The notes under the pieces were generated by a model. It saw only the letters and a list, made by a program, of their open reading frames with translations, was not told where the DNA came from and did no database searches. Below, piece by piece: positions 26,506 to 35,564 of a stretch of DNA of 64,000 nucleotides. The position numbers and the translations under genes are program-made. The DNA is taken from contig CAIXFY010000073.1 in assembly GCA_903918885.1 (NCBI GenBank), positions 1-64,000 of the forward strand, given 5' to 3'. The first letter of the stretch is position 1, and each line of letters opens with the position of its first letter. The stretch comes from an uncultured Verrucomicrobia subdivision 3 bacterium (GTDB taxonomy: Bacteria > Verrucomicrobiota > Verrucomicrobiia > Limisphaerales > UBA11358).

Positions 26506-28839
26506 TCACTGGGTTTGCAAACGGTAAAAACGTAGAGGTGTTCCGGGCGCAATCGGCAGCGCATTGCTGAAACTTCCATCTAGGTTGAAGACGTTGGTGC
26601 TCGCCCAACTCCACAGGCTTAAGGGCAGCGCCAGGTTTGTCGTGCTGCGGATCCAGTAGGGCAAGTTACCGTTGATTACGCCAGCGTTGCCGCTCAGCAT
26701 CACATTCGTCTGCCCGATAGAATTAACCGAGATCGCAGGCGGTGCGCTGGTGAAATGCGGCGTCAGGCTCAAGTAACTGGAACTAACCAGCAGGCTATCC
26801 GCTTGAACCATCAAGCGATAGTAGGTTTGCAGGCCGTTTGTTGCAATGGCATTGGTTACATAACTCAAGATGCCGCCAGTCACGTTGGTTCCTGTGACGG
26901 CATAATTGGTATTAGTCCAGTTAGCGAGATTGCTGGAAGATTGGACACTGTAAATTAAATTGGCATTATCACACCGCTTGGGATAGACAAACAGGAGAGT
27001 TCCATTCGTGTAGATCAAGGTTGGTGCTGTTCCGGTGTCCAGATTGTTGGTTGGGTTGCCACCTAGGGCATACTCCATCAGGTTAGCCAAGCCGTCGCCA
27101 TCATAATCATTTGTCGGGGAACCAATCAGGGCGGTGCCGCCATACGAAGCAGTCCAATAGACATACTGCGCCAAGGTCAAATCCGGCGGAACCGTGGAAC
27201 CAGTCACTATATCCAATTGAGGGGAACTGGCCCTCCAGGAGCTATTAGTATTTGACGCGCCGGTTCCGACCACAATCTTGTAGCCGTTCTGGAGCAAAAA
27301 CTCTGAATTATAAGCACATCCTCCATAGGTGGAGCCATAGTTGGAGTCCCAATACTGCACTGTCACCTGGTTGCCGCTCGGATCGTAAATCACGAAGTCG
27401 CTTGAAGCGCTTGCGAGATAATTGGCAAAGTTAAAACTCGTCAGAAACAGCCTTCCCGTCGAAAGGTTGGAAGTGCTAAAAGTATAGACCAAAGCCTCGT
27501 TGGTGCCGTTCAAGGTGTTTGCGTTGTCACCCGGGTTGATTGCGGTTGAGTCAACTCCGAGATTGAACTGAAAGACGCCGATTTTCCCGGCTGGCAGCGA
27601 GTTCAAGTAGCTGCCAAAACCGTTGGTCAGTAGGGCCGCCTGCGCGGTGTTGCCAGACCAATTCATCACGCTAGACACGGTGAAGGAAAAACTGTCGCCT
27701 GCTCCCATGGCGCCGGCTCCGGTAAAGGCTCCACTCGTCGTGCCAGCCGTGCCGGTGACGGTGGGATTCGTGTTGTTCAAGCTTGAAAGCGTCCAGGTTT
27801 TGGTGGCCGTGTTGGCGCTGTCGCCGTTGACAACCAAAACATCACCCGTATGCACCATGAACGGCTCGGCTCCATCCTGATTGCTGAAGGCTGATTCCTG
27901 ACCATTGGACACGGAGGTGACCGCATAAAAATAATTGCTCCCGACAATGACCGTCGTGTCATTATAGTTGGTGTCCGTCACATTGGCGGCAATCAGTTGA
28001 TAATTTGTCAAACTACCCGTGGTATTCCGATAAACCTTATAACTGATGCCTGCCGTGTTGGCGGAGTTGGCTGACCAGTTCAAGTTCACCAAGCCTTCCC
28101 CGCCCAAGGCATCCAAATTTGAAGGCGGAAACACAGTCACCGGGCTGCTCGGCGGGGTGCCGGTCATCGCGGCGGCATTGATGCCCGCAGTGGCGATCCG
28201 CCCTTCCGTGGGGGAGGTTTTTGAAAAAGTGAAAATCACCGTGAGCGCATTGGTGGGTTGATCCGCTTGAAACTGCACGCTGTAATCAAAATCCCCCAGC
28301 GCCGTCGGTGGATTGATTACCGTGCTGGCCGCCCCGGCCAGCGAATTGGAGAACTGAAGCTTCAACGCGTAGGAACTGCCACAATAGCCATAAAGATGAA
28401 CGGTGTGCTGATTGGTATCCCCCGGCACAAAGGTGATCGTCTCATAATTCACACCGTAGGCCACGGTAGCTGTATTGGCGTAGTAAAATCCATTGTCGGT
28501 GGGGTTATTGGACATTCCCGCCGAATCCGGCGCCCCATCCGTCCAGGTAAAAGTTTGAGCGCTTCTATTATTACTGTTGGGGACGCAGGGCGACACAATT
28601 ACCGGCGCCGCCATGGTGATGCTGACGCCATTCTGTTTCTCTTCGGTGATCTTGGTGATGCTCCCGCCGCCATAGATCTGCCAATCCTGCACACCGATCG
28701 TCGTCAGGTTCCAGTTTGGCGGGGTGGAATCCGAAACGGAGGAATAGGTCGGCGTGCCAATCGAGGCGGCGGGAGCGTGATTCAGTCCGCCCACGGTCAC
28801 CGCCATAATGTAAATGAATGCACGAAATTGAGGGTTCAT
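26506..28839 (-). CDS. Secreted multidomain protein (shared N-terminal domain, FN3, Ca-binding-like repeat, C-terminal domain)
   Basis: The 777-residue protein has a signal peptide (to about residue 24). Its N-terminal domain of about 210 residues is clearly homologous to that of the protein at 16297-20499; both share QDW-IY, TVHLYGY-like and ALGDFDYS-FQAD blocks. A fibronectin type III domain (about 240-325, LVNLNWSANS and YKVYRNT) and a beta-rich middle follow. A short Asp-rich segment DYDGDGLANLMEYALGGNPT resembles calcium-binding thrombospondin-3/dockerin repeats. The C-terminal domain ends FYRLQTQ and matches the C-terminus of the 1400-residue protein. It is probably a cell-surface or extracellular binding protein; no enzyme domain is recognised. 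Confidence 0.7.
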   Translation of the reverse strand: MNPQFRAFIYIMAVTVGGLNHAPAASIGTPTYSSVSDSTPPNWNLTTIGVQDWQIYGGGSITKITEEKQNGVSITMAAPVIVSPCVPNSNNRSAQTFTWTDGAPDSAGMSNNPTDNGFYYANTATVAYGVNYETITFVPGDTNQHTVHLYGYCGSSYALKLQFSNSLAGAASTVINPPTALGDFDYSVQFQADQPTNALTVIFTFSKTSPTEGRIATAGINAAAMTGTPPSSPVTVFPPSNLDALGGEGLVNLNWSANSANTAGISYKVYRNTTGSLTNYQLIAANVTDTNYNDTTVIVGSNYFYAVTSVSNGQESAFSNQDGAEPFMVHTGDVLVVNGDSANTATKTWTLSSLNNTNPTVTGTAGTTSGAFTGAGAMGAGDSFSFTVSSVMNWSGNTAQAALLTNGFGSYLNSLPAGKIGVFQFNLGVDSTAINPGDNANTLNGTNEALVYTFSTSNLSTGRLFLTSFNFANYLASASSDFVIYDPSGNQVTVQYWDSNYGSTYGGCAYNSEFLLQNGYKIVVGTGASNTNSSWRASSPQLDIVTGSTVPPDLTLAQYVYWTASYGGTALIGSPTNDYDGDGLANLMEYALGGNPTNNLDTGTAPTLIYTNGTLLFVYPKRCDNANLIYSVQSSSNLANWTNTNYAVTGTNVTGGILSYVTNAIATNGLQTYYRLMVQADSLLVSSSYLSLTPHFTSAPPAISVNSIGQTNVMLSGNAGVINGNLPYWIRSTTNLALPLSLWSWASTNVFNLDGSFSNALPIAPGTPLRFYRLQTQ

Positions 28840-28876
28840 TTGAGGTTTAGTTTGGCCTTGCCGGTTTGCTGGGTGG

Positions 28877-29710
28877 TTATTGATCAGCGGTTAAAAGCCC
28901 AATGTCTTTCAAAAACTGCTCGGTAACGACGCAGGCATGCGGTTCAAATTGGGCACCCAGCCAATAGTTGTGACCTTGATTCTTTTTCTGCCAGAACCGG
29001 GCGTCATCTCCCATCATTCTCATGGCGACCAGAAGCTTGTCGGATCCAGTCTTCCATGAATCCACTTCCCCGCAAAGAAACCGAATCGGAGGCAACCGGT
29101 TGGTCACGGAATAGTAGGCCAGCACGCCTGCGGGATCAGTTGTTGAGCTGTCGAAGGCCGGACTGAAGAGCACGAGCGCCTTGACGCGGGTGCTCAAGGA
29201 GGTCACGTCATTCGTATTGTTATGGATGTAATCAACCTGGGAAAGGGTGGAGATATGGGCCCCAGCCGAATCGCCACCGACGATGATCATGTTCGTGTTG
29301 ATGCCCAGCATGGCGTGGTTGATCTTGACCCAGCGAATAACCGTTTTGGCGTCTTGCACACAAATGGTCTTGATCGTAACCCCGTAAATAGGGTTTGTTG
29401 GATTCACATAATTTTCATTCGTGTAATTCAACCGGTAATTGGCGGTAACGGCCACCAGTCCGCGATTGGCGAAATAATTGCAGACGTCATTAAACTGGCT
29501 CTTGTCACCCCCGGTCCAGCCGCCCCCGTGAAATAGAACCATGCAGGTTCGCAAATCATTGCTGCTCCACCCATTCGGGTAATACACCGTCAAAGCTTGC
29601 TGGGTGGAATTTGTCCCATAAACAGCATAAATAAAATCCTGGGTGGTCACAGCGGCCAGCGCCTTGGTCGCAAGCAAGAATACGAAGGCTGCATTGATCC
29701 ATATTTTCAT
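28877..29710 (-). CDS. Secreted alpha/beta hydrolase (esterase/lipase, HSL-like)
   Basis: The 277-residue protein has a signal peptide (MKIWINAAFVFLLATKALA). It carries the oxyanion-hole motif HGGGWTGGD, the nucleophile elbow GGDSAGAH with the catalytic Ser, an Asp candidate in LCGEVDSWKTG and a His candidate in KNQGHNYW. This is the layout of hormone-sensitive-lipase-type carboxylesterases and acetyl-xylan esterases. In this neighbourhood of large polysaccharide-binding proteins I infer de-esterification of a plant or algal polysaccharide. An in-frame ATG at 29737 would only extend the signal peptide, so 29710 was taken. It lies 37 nt upstream of the FN3 protein gene and may be co-transcribed with it. 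Confidence 0.85.
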   Translation of the reverse strand: MKIWINAAFVFLLATKALAAVTTQDFIYAVYGTNSTQQALTVYYPNGWSSNDLRTCMVLFHGGGWTGGDKSQFNDVCNYFANRGLVAVTANYRLNYTNENYVNPTNPIYGVTIKTICVQDAKTVIRWVKINHAMLGINTNMIIVGGDSAGAHISTLSQVDYIHNNTNDVTSLSTRVKALVLFSPAFDSSTTDPAGVLAYYSVTNRLPPIRFLCGEVDSWKTGSDKLLVAMRMMGDDARFWQKKNQGHNYWLGAQFEPHACVVTEQFLKDIGLLTADQ

Positions 29711-30188
29711 AGTTTTCTTTGACTCGTATAATTTCACTGGAATTTTCTTTCCCTAGAGGCGCCGCGAAGCGCCTTGTCCAGAAACACACCCAGTCAAGCT
29801 CGATAGTGCGGGGGCGGTAGGTTCTGGGCATTGGTAAAGTTAGCTGTTTATCTTATAGCTGTCCAATCCGACTGCGTCAAATTGTCAACCTGATGAAACA
29901 CCCTAACGGAGGATTCGTCAATGGATGCAAACGTAAGTTTTTTGGCCAGTCAAAAACCAGCAAACCCACAGTCAGTAAAAGTTTCAGTAAAACATAAGCC
30001 AACGGCTTCCCAAAAAGTTCCAGACATTATCATTATTTGAAATATTAGTAAAATGCGTTAATATCCCCTGTAAATACGGGGGGTTTGAGTCCGAGTTTAT
30101 AACCCTTCACCCTCACCCTCTCCGCATCTGGAATGATGAAGGCAAAAGGCTGAATTAAGAATCGCCATACGCCCCACTACCCGGCTTG
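29711..30188. other. Intergenic region, no supported gene
   Basis: This 478-bp region lies between the YHYH gene and the esterase gene. The only coding-like signal is a short open frame starting with ATG at 29921 behind a good GGAGG motif (29909-29913). It encodes a few dozen basic, Gln/Pro/Ser-rich residues and is too weak to call. A T-rich promoter for the esterase gene probably lies near 29715-29760. Confidence 0.4.
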
Positions 30189-31853
30189 TCACTGGGCAAA
30201 GGAGGCAACCGTTGTGCGGACGGTGCGATAAAACCGCGCGGTGTTCGTCGGGGCGGCTCCGGAGTCAATGACCGTGGTGAGAATGGCATTGGTTGCGGCC
30301 AAGAGGATGGCGTTGGTCGTCCAGTTCGCGCTGTTAAGATTCGTCTTGGTGAGCAACACATAAGAACCACCTTCGACACTGCTCCAAGTCAGGGTGATGG
30401 TGCCATTGGCGCTGTTCACGGAAGGCGCTTTCAGGACTTCCTGCAAATTGGTTCCACCCAGAAAATAATTGGTGATTCCACTGGTGGGAACCGTCACGCC
30501 TTGGGCGCTGCCACTTTTGGTTCCGAAATATTGCTTGCCCAGCAGGTAGGGAAAGACCGGGTTGCCGGCAGCATCAATGGCCACAAAATAAGCATAAGTG
30601 CCGTTGGTAAAGTCCGGCGTGACGCAAGTCCGGCCGTTGTATTGATCCAGATCAAAATCAATGCCCGGTTGATAATTGGTGCCGGTGAGAGCGTTGGTGC
30701 GGTCGCCCAGATAATCGTAATCTCCGATGTAACGGCCGAGCGAATAAGTCGCTGCGCTGGGGCCGGTGCTGGTGTAGCTGGTGGCCGGGCCGTAGAGGGA
30801 CGAGGTAAGATTGTAATCGTTGTTCACGCCGGCGACATAGGTGAACCCCTCGGCAATGGCGGCCCACTTGGGCAGCGTCGTGCGGCCAAGGGTATTGGTG
30901 GTGAGATCCGTAACGCCGTAGGTCGCGGCGTTTGCCGAGTTGCGCAGGATGAATCCGCTACGCATTCGGGTCACGGGACTGGCGGGGTTGGTCGGATTCG
31001 AGTAGCCATACGGCCCGTAAATCGGGTAGCCGTCAAACGACCATCCCAAAATGGGCGAGTGATGCAGATTTGAAGTGTCCTCGGTGTAGAGGTAATTATT
31101 GTTGGTCGGATTATAGGTTGCCTGCATGTTGTCGCCGAGTTGATAGCGCAGCGCCTTTGGCTCCGCGTGATAGTGATATTGTCCGTTGAGGCCGGGTTGA
31201 TGCGCAAAGCCGGGGTCGAACGTCACCACCTCTACGGCCAACGCATCCCGCCACCACGGGTGGGTGGTTCCCGTGGAGCCCATCGCATCGCTGCCCGTGA
31301 CCGCCGGCGAGTTCGCCGTCTGCACAAATCCAAACGCATCGCCTAAGTCGTAAATTCCCACGCCATTGACCATCAAACCAATCAAGCCACCTTGGTGCGT
31401 CGTCTTGCTGGTCGGAACCGTGCCCGGCTTGAGTGGAAAGCTGACGGTGTAATTTTGCGAGAGCGGCCAAAATCCGAACAAGCCGCCCTTGCCATTGAGA
31501 AACGGCCCCATCGTGTAGGAAGCAAACCCGCTGGAGTTGATGTAGACGTTGTTCGCATCATAGCGGATCTTCTGCACATCGGAATACGCCGGCAAATACT
31601 GGCTGGCCGGCAAATTTGTGGTCGTGTTATTGGTGCTATTATTGTTGGGCACGCCCGAGGTGGGCCAGGTCGTCACCGGATTGACGTTCTGGGTGCCGGT
31701 CGTATTGGTGGCCGTCTGGATGACGCGGGCATACTCCGTGGAATACATCGTAAACCATGAGGTGAGAATTGGATTCGCCAGCGCGCTCACCGCGCACAGC
31801 CAGCCGCCAGCGATGATGAATCTTGTTGAGAGTGTGAATTTAAGCTTCATCAA
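30189..31853 (-). CDS. Secreted YHYH-domain protein
   Basis: The 554-residue protein has an N-terminal signal peptide (cleavage near residue 26, VSALA-NP). It contains the YHYH signature (GQYHYHAEPKAL) followed by HHSPILGWSFDGYPIYGPYGY, as in the YHYH domain family whose function is poorly defined. A C-terminal beta domain of about 80 residues carries the WSS--GGSYVLLTKTNL-SANW pattern and ends with FYRTVRTTVASFAQ, resembling the C-termini of other secreted proteins in this window. Its gene neighbours suggest a role at the cell surface. No enzymatic activity can be assigned. Confidence 0.75.
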   Translation of the reverse strand: MMKLKFTLSTRFIIAGGWLCAVSALANPILTSWFTMYSTEYARVIQTATNTTGTQNVNPVTTWPTSGVPNNNSTNNTTTNLPASQYLPAYSDVQKIRYDANNVYINSSGFASYTMGPFLNGKGGLFGFWPLSQNYTVSFPLKPGTVPTSKTTHQGGLIGLMVNGVGIYDLGDAFGFVQTANSPAVTGSDAMGSTGTTHPWWRDALAVEVVTFDPGFAHQPGLNGQYHYHAEPKALRYQLGDNMQATYNPTNNNYLYTEDTSNLHHSPILGWSFDGYPIYGPYGYSNPTNPASPVTRMRSGFILRNSANAATYGVTDLTTNTLGRTTLPKWAAIAEGFTYVAGVNNDYNLTSSLYGPATSYTSTGPSAATYSLGRYIGDYDYLGDRTNALTGTNYQPGIDFDLDQYNGRTCVTPDFTNGTYAYFVAIDAAGNPVFPYLLGKQYFGTKSGSAQGVTVPTSGITNYFLGGTNLQEVLKAPSVNSANGTITLTWSSVEGGSYVLLTKTNLNSANWTTNAILLAATNAILTTVIDSGAAPTNTARFYRTVRTTVASFAQ

Positions 31854-32069
31854 AACAGCTCGGGTCGGGGTGTAAATTGCTTTTGTATCGCGGGCAAATG
31901 TATTCGTTTAAATGAATTGAAGAAAAAATATGCCGCAAAATTTTGTTCGAACTAACTATGCATCAGACGGCAAAAATGTCTTGTCGGATGATATGAGGAC
32001 AGACGTTAGCGAACCATCTAGCTTAAGCTAAACAGCCATGGTTACGCCGAACGATAAAACTCCGTTGGT

Positions 32070-32948
32070 TCACCCGCGTTTGGCTGTCAGTTGCCGTTTC
32101 AGCGCCAGCAATTCCTTCCGCCGCGATTTGTCCGGTGCGGGATAACTCATCTTCAAGCCGTTCAAGGCGTCGAGGACGATTTCCGAGATGATGATGCGCG
32201 CGTTCCGCTTGTCGTCCGCCGGCACCACGAACCATGGCGCGTGTTCCGTGCTGGTGGCGGAGAGGCAATCTTCGTAGGCGGATTGGTATTGCTTCCAAAA
32301 GCCGCGCTCGGCCAGGTCAAAGCGGCTGAACTTCCAGTTGCGCGCCGGGTCCTCGATGCGCTTGAGGAACCGCCGCCGCTGCTCCTCCTTGGAGAGGTGC
32401 AGAAAAAATTTCAGGACGCGCGTGCCGTTGCGGTAAAGGTGCTTTTCCAAATCGTTGATGGAGCGGTAGCGGTGTTCCCAGAATTTTTCGTCGCCGGCCA
32501 GTTCGGCCGGCAGCAACTGGCCGCGCTGGATTTCCGGATGCACTTTCACGATGAGCACCTCCTCGTAATAGGAGCGGTTGAAGATGCCGATGCGGCCGCG
32601 TTCCGGCAGGCAGCGGGTGGTGCGCCAGAGAAAATCGTGCGCCAGTTCCTCGGCGCTCGGATGCTTGAAGCTGTAGACCTGACAGCCCTGCGGGTTGACG
32701 CCGGACATGACGTGCTTGATCGCGCCGTCCTTGCCCGCCGCGTCCATCGCCTGAAAGATGAGCAGCAGCGAATAGCGGTTGTGTGCGTAAAGCAAACCCT
32801 GCCGCTCGGTCAGGGCCTTGAGGTGTCCGGCCTGAATCTTTTCGTAATCCTCCTCGGACCGGTAGAAAGGCTTTACCTTGGTCGGCAGCCGCTTGAGCCG
32901 GACGTTGGCGCCCTCGCGCACGCGAAAGGTTTTGACGGGGATTTTCAT
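32070..32948 (-). CDS. PPK2-family polyphosphate kinase / polyphosphate:nucleotide phosphotransferase
   Basis: The 292-residue protein carries the PPK2 core: a P-loop-like motif [16 protein letters not shown] (Walker A near residues 68-75), then [34 protein letters not shown], and a lid region with basic residues ([24 protein letters not shown]). The family transfers phosphate between polyphosphate and nucleotides in the cytoplasm. Whether it prefers AMP or ADP/GDP cannot be settled here. It is divergent from the M20 peptidase gene with a 98-bp gap and stands alone on its strand. Confidence 0.93.
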   Translation of the reverse strand: MKIPVKTFRVREGANVRLKRLPTKVKPFYRSEEDYEKIQAGHLKALTERQGLLYAHNRYSLLLIFQAMDAAGKDGAIKHVMSGVNPQGCQVYSFKHPSAEELAHDFLWRTTRCLPERGRIGIFNRSYYEEVLIVKVHPEIQRGQLLPAELAGDEKFWEHRYRSINDLEKHLYRNGTRVLKFFLHLSKEEQRRRFLKRIEDPARNWKFSRFDLAERGFWKQYQSAYEDCLSATSTEHAPWFVVPADDKRNARIIISEIVLDALNGLKMSYPAPDKSRRKELLALKRQLTAKRG

Positions 32949-33046
32949 GCGTCACTTTTAGTTCACGCCGGAGGTTAAAGAAAGGAGAATCCGGCCGCGC
33001 GCCGGTTCTGCTTGGCAAGCGCGCGTTTCACTGGTTAGTTGGTCAC

Positions 33047-34453
33047 ATGCAACCGGTGCTCGATTACCTGAAACAAAACCAAGCGCGCTTCGTCGCGGAG
33101 CTGTGCGACTACCTGCGCTTCGCCAGCGTCTCGGCGCAGCCGCAGCACAAGAAGGATTTGCTCGCCTGCGCGAAATGGCTCGTCGCGCACTGCCAAAAAA
33201 TCGGCCTCGATGCGCGCCTCTGCCAAACGGCGGGACATCCCATCGTCATCGCCAAAACAAAAAAAACGGCGGCTCGCAAGGGACTGCGCGCCCTACCCAA
33301 GCCGCACTACATGGTCTATGGCCATTACGACGTGCAACCGCCGGAACCGCTGGAACTCTGGACCACGCCGCCGTTCGAGCCGCGTATCGCCGGCCGAAAT
33401 CTTTTCGCGCGCGGCAGCACCGACAACAAGGGACAAAACTTCGCGCACCTCAAGGCGGTTGAGGCGTATCTGAAAGCCGGCACGCCCCTGCCCTGCGATT
33501 TGACTTTCGTGCTGGAAGGCGAGGAGGAAGTCGGGAGCAAGAATTTGTCCGCGTTTCTCAAGGCGCATCGCCAGGAACTCGCATGCGAGGCCATCGTGGT
33601 TTCGGACACGGGCATGCCCGCGCCGAACTGTCCGGCGCTCACCTACGCGTTGCGCGGCATCATCGCGTTTGAAATCACGCTGCACGGGCCGGCGCGCGAT
33701 TTGCACTCAGGCATCTTCGGCGGCGCGGTGGAAAATCCGGCGATGGCGCTCGCGCAACTGCTGGCGAAGGCGCGCGATGAAAACGGCCGCGTGAAAATTC
33801 CCGGCTTCTACGACGGCGTCGCGCCGCTCTCGAAATACGAGCGCGAACAAATCAAACGCTATCCGCTTTCCGATGGCGGCTTGAAGAAACTGCTCGGCGC
33901 GCCGCAACTGTTCGGCGAGCGTGGTTTCTCAGCGACAGAGCAGCGCAGCTCGCGGCCTACGTTTGAAATCAACGGCCTGACGAGCGGCTATCAGGGTGAA
34001 GGCAGCAAGACGATTGTTCCTTCCTGGGCGCGAGCCAAAATCACCTGCCGACTCGTGCCGAATCAAAAGCCGGAACACGTGCGCAAAATCGTCTGCGCGT
34101 GGCTGAAGAAGAATTGTCCGCCGACGGTGCGGCTGGAAATCGCCGCCGGCCACGGCGCGGAAGCCTACATGGTTTCCCCCACCAGCGAAGCCGCGCAAGC
34201 CGCGCTGCGCGCGCTAGAAAAGGCGTTCGGCACGAAGCCGATTCTGATGCGCGAAGGCGGCTCGATTCCCATCGTGAACGAGTTCAAAAAGGTTCTCGGT
34301 GCGGACACGCTGCTGCTGGGCATCGGTTTGCCGGACGACAACGCGCATTCGCCGGACGAAAAATTTAACTTGGATTGCTTCGAGAACGGCCAGCGCATGA
34401 GCGCGTTTCTGTGGCGGGAACTGACCGCCCCGGCGCAACGACCGCGTAAATAG
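33047..34453 (+). CDS. M20 family metallo-dipeptidase
   Basis: The 468-residue protein is a zinc dipeptidase of the M20 family. Metal-binding and catalytic motifs are present: YGHYDVQPPEPLELW (His93, Asp95), ARGSTDNKGQNFAHLKA, LEGEEEVGS and a C-terminal His in LPDDNAHSPDE. The family cleaves dipeptides in the cytoplasm. Residues about 70-85 (KTKKTAARKGLRALP) form an extra basic segment where relatives have a short link; the DNA there contains the GCGCCCTACCC end of the palindromic repeats seen at 25.3 and 26.4 kb. Confidence 0.92.
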   Translation: MQPVLDYLKQNQARFVAELCDYLRFASVSAQPQHKKDLLACAKWLVAHCQKIGLDARLCQTAGHPIVIAKTKKTAARKGLRALPKPHYMVYGHYDVQPPEPLELWTTPPFEPRIAGRNLFARGSTDNKGQNFAHLKAVEAYLKAGTPLPCDLTFVLEGEEEVGSKNLSAFLKAHRQELACEAIVVSDTGMPAPNCPALTYALRGIIAFEITLHGPARDLHSGIFGGAVENPAMALAQLLAKARDENGRVKIPGFYDGVAPLSKYEREQIKRYPLSDGGLKKLLGAPQLFGERGFSATEQRSSRPTFEINGLTSGYQGEGSKTIVPSWARAKITCRLVPNQKPEHVRKIVCAWLKKNCPPTVRLEIAAGHGAEAYMVSPTSEAAQAALRALEKAFGTKPILMREGGSIPIVNEFKKVLGADTLLLGIGLPDDNAHSPDEKFNLDCFENGQRMSAFLWRELTAPAQRPRK

Positions 34454-34460
34454 TCAACGC

Positions 34461-34916
34461 TTACGGATTTTTCAGGCGAAAGAAGAGATTGCCGGTGGGA
34501 TTAACCAGATTCAGGTAATTCGTTCCGTTGTTCGTTGTAATGTTACTGCTGGCAGACCAATTAACGACGGGTGTAGTCAGGTTGTCATTTTGAACCACGT
34601 TCCAGCCGGAAACATTCTGCCAGTAGATAGTGACGGTGTTGCCAACATGGCTGACATAAAGCGTCGGTGCGCCGGGCGTTTGCACGACGGAAATCAGCGC
34701 CCAGAACCCGCCGGTGACGGAATAATTTCCTCCACTCATTGCGCCAATCGCATCTGGCTGACCGATGGTTCCGTTTATGTTGTAAGTTCCATTCGTGCTC
34801 GTGCCGCCGCCGCCAGAAATTTTATACCAGTCCACGGAATAACTTTGGGCAACGGCGGTATAACTGGAGACCAATACCAGCCAGCCGCAAATAAAGAAAA
34901 TCAGTTTCATATCCAA
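34461..34916 (-). CDS. Small secreted beta-rich protein with verrucomicrobial-type termini
   Basis: The 151-residue protein has a signal peptide (MDMKLIFFICGWLVLVSSYT, cleavage near TAVAQ). The mature part has a Gly-rich segment YKISGGGGTSTNGTYNING, IGQPDAIGAMSGGNYSVTGGFW and a C-terminal half resembling the end domain of larger Verrucomicrobiota secreted proteins, with the final LFFRLKNP. I do not know its function. It lies 9 nt after the cupin gene on the same strand, and its stop faces the dipeptidase stop. Confidence 0.7.
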   Translation of the reverse strand: MDMKLIFFICGWLVLVSSYTAVAQSYSVDWYKISGGGGTSTNGTYNINGTIGQPDAIGAMSGGNYSVTGGFWALISVVQTPGAPTLYVSHVGNTVTIYWQNVSGWNVVQNDNLTTPVVNWSASSNITTNNGTNYLNLVNPTGNLFFRLKNP

Positions 34917-34925
34917 ATAAAAAAA

Positions 34926-35270
34926 TCACGCCGAACGAATCATGGTCAGCAGCATCTTGAAGCGCGTGATCGCTTTGAGCGCGTGCGGCTGGCCGGCGGG
35001 CAATAAAATCATCTCGCCGCCGCGAACCTGATGCGCCTGGCCGGAAATGGTAATTTCCGCGTGACCTTCCAGCACTTGCACCAGCGCGTCAAACGGCGCG
35101 GTGTGTTCGCTCAAACCTTCGCCTTCAGCAAACGCAAACAACGTCACCGTGCCGGTTGGTCGTTTGAGAATTTCCCGGCTAACGACGGCACCGTCCTGAT
35201 AACTGACGTATTCCGCCGTGGATTTCACCTGCGCGGGAAGCAGTCCTTTGAGGTTCAAAGCGGTGTTCAT
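34926..35270 (-). CDS. Small cupin-domain protein
   Basis: The 114-residue protein is a single cupin barrel. The first motif is represented by LSEHTAPFDALVQVLEG-AEI and the second by LLPAGQPHALKA with a conserved His. The metal-binding triad looks partial (HTAPFDA has one His where many cupins have two), so its chemistry is uncertain. The ATG at 35270 overlaps the stop of the DUF2132 gene by 4 nt, showing translational coupling and ruling out the longer upstream start. Confidence 0.85.
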   Translation of the reverse strand: MNTALNLKGLLPAQVKSTAEYVSYQDGAVVSREILKRPTGTVTLFAFAEGEGLSEHTAPFDALVQVLEGHAEITISGQAHQVRGGEMILLPAGQPHALKAITRFKMLLTMIRSA

Positions 35271-35518
35271 GATTGGGGCGGTGCCATTTCGCCGATGAAC
35301 CAGTTTTCCACTTTCGCTCGCGCCCACGGCGTTTTGCGCAGGAAGGTGAGGCTGGATTTGACGGTGGGATTGAACATGAAACAACGGATGGGAATGCGCC
35401 GGCTCATTTCGCCCCAGCCATGCCGTTGCACGAGCTGGTTGAGAATCGTCTCCAGCGTGATGCCATGCAACGGATCGCGCGGATGAACGGGCGGAGTTTT
35501 GACAACGGGTTCAGACAT
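35267..35518 (-). CDS. DUF2132 (VF530-type) DNA-binding-like small protein
   Basis: The 83-residue protein matches the DUF2132/VF530 family: LHGITLETILNQLVQRHGWGEM, then RIPIRCFMFNPTVKSSLTFLRKTPWARAKVE. The family is a compact helical fold found in many proteobacteria and other phyla; function unknown, with DNA binding proposed from structure. It is coupled by a 4-nt overlap to the cupin gene downstream and is 46 nt downstream of maf. Confidence 0.85.
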   Translation of the reverse strand: MSEPVVKTPPVHPRDPLHGITLETILNQLVQRHGWGEMSRRIPIRCFMFNPTVKSSLTFLRKTPWARAKVENWFIGEMAPPQS

Positions 35519-35564
35519 AAAGCCAGCGTAGGGCGGAACAAATTTTAGGCAATGTCAAAGTCGT

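Noticed and set aside
29921-30040. Short basic peptide gene behind a GGAGG motif.
   Set aside because: Only a few dozen codons with no recognisable features, and the frame near its end is uncertain; not enough to call a gene.
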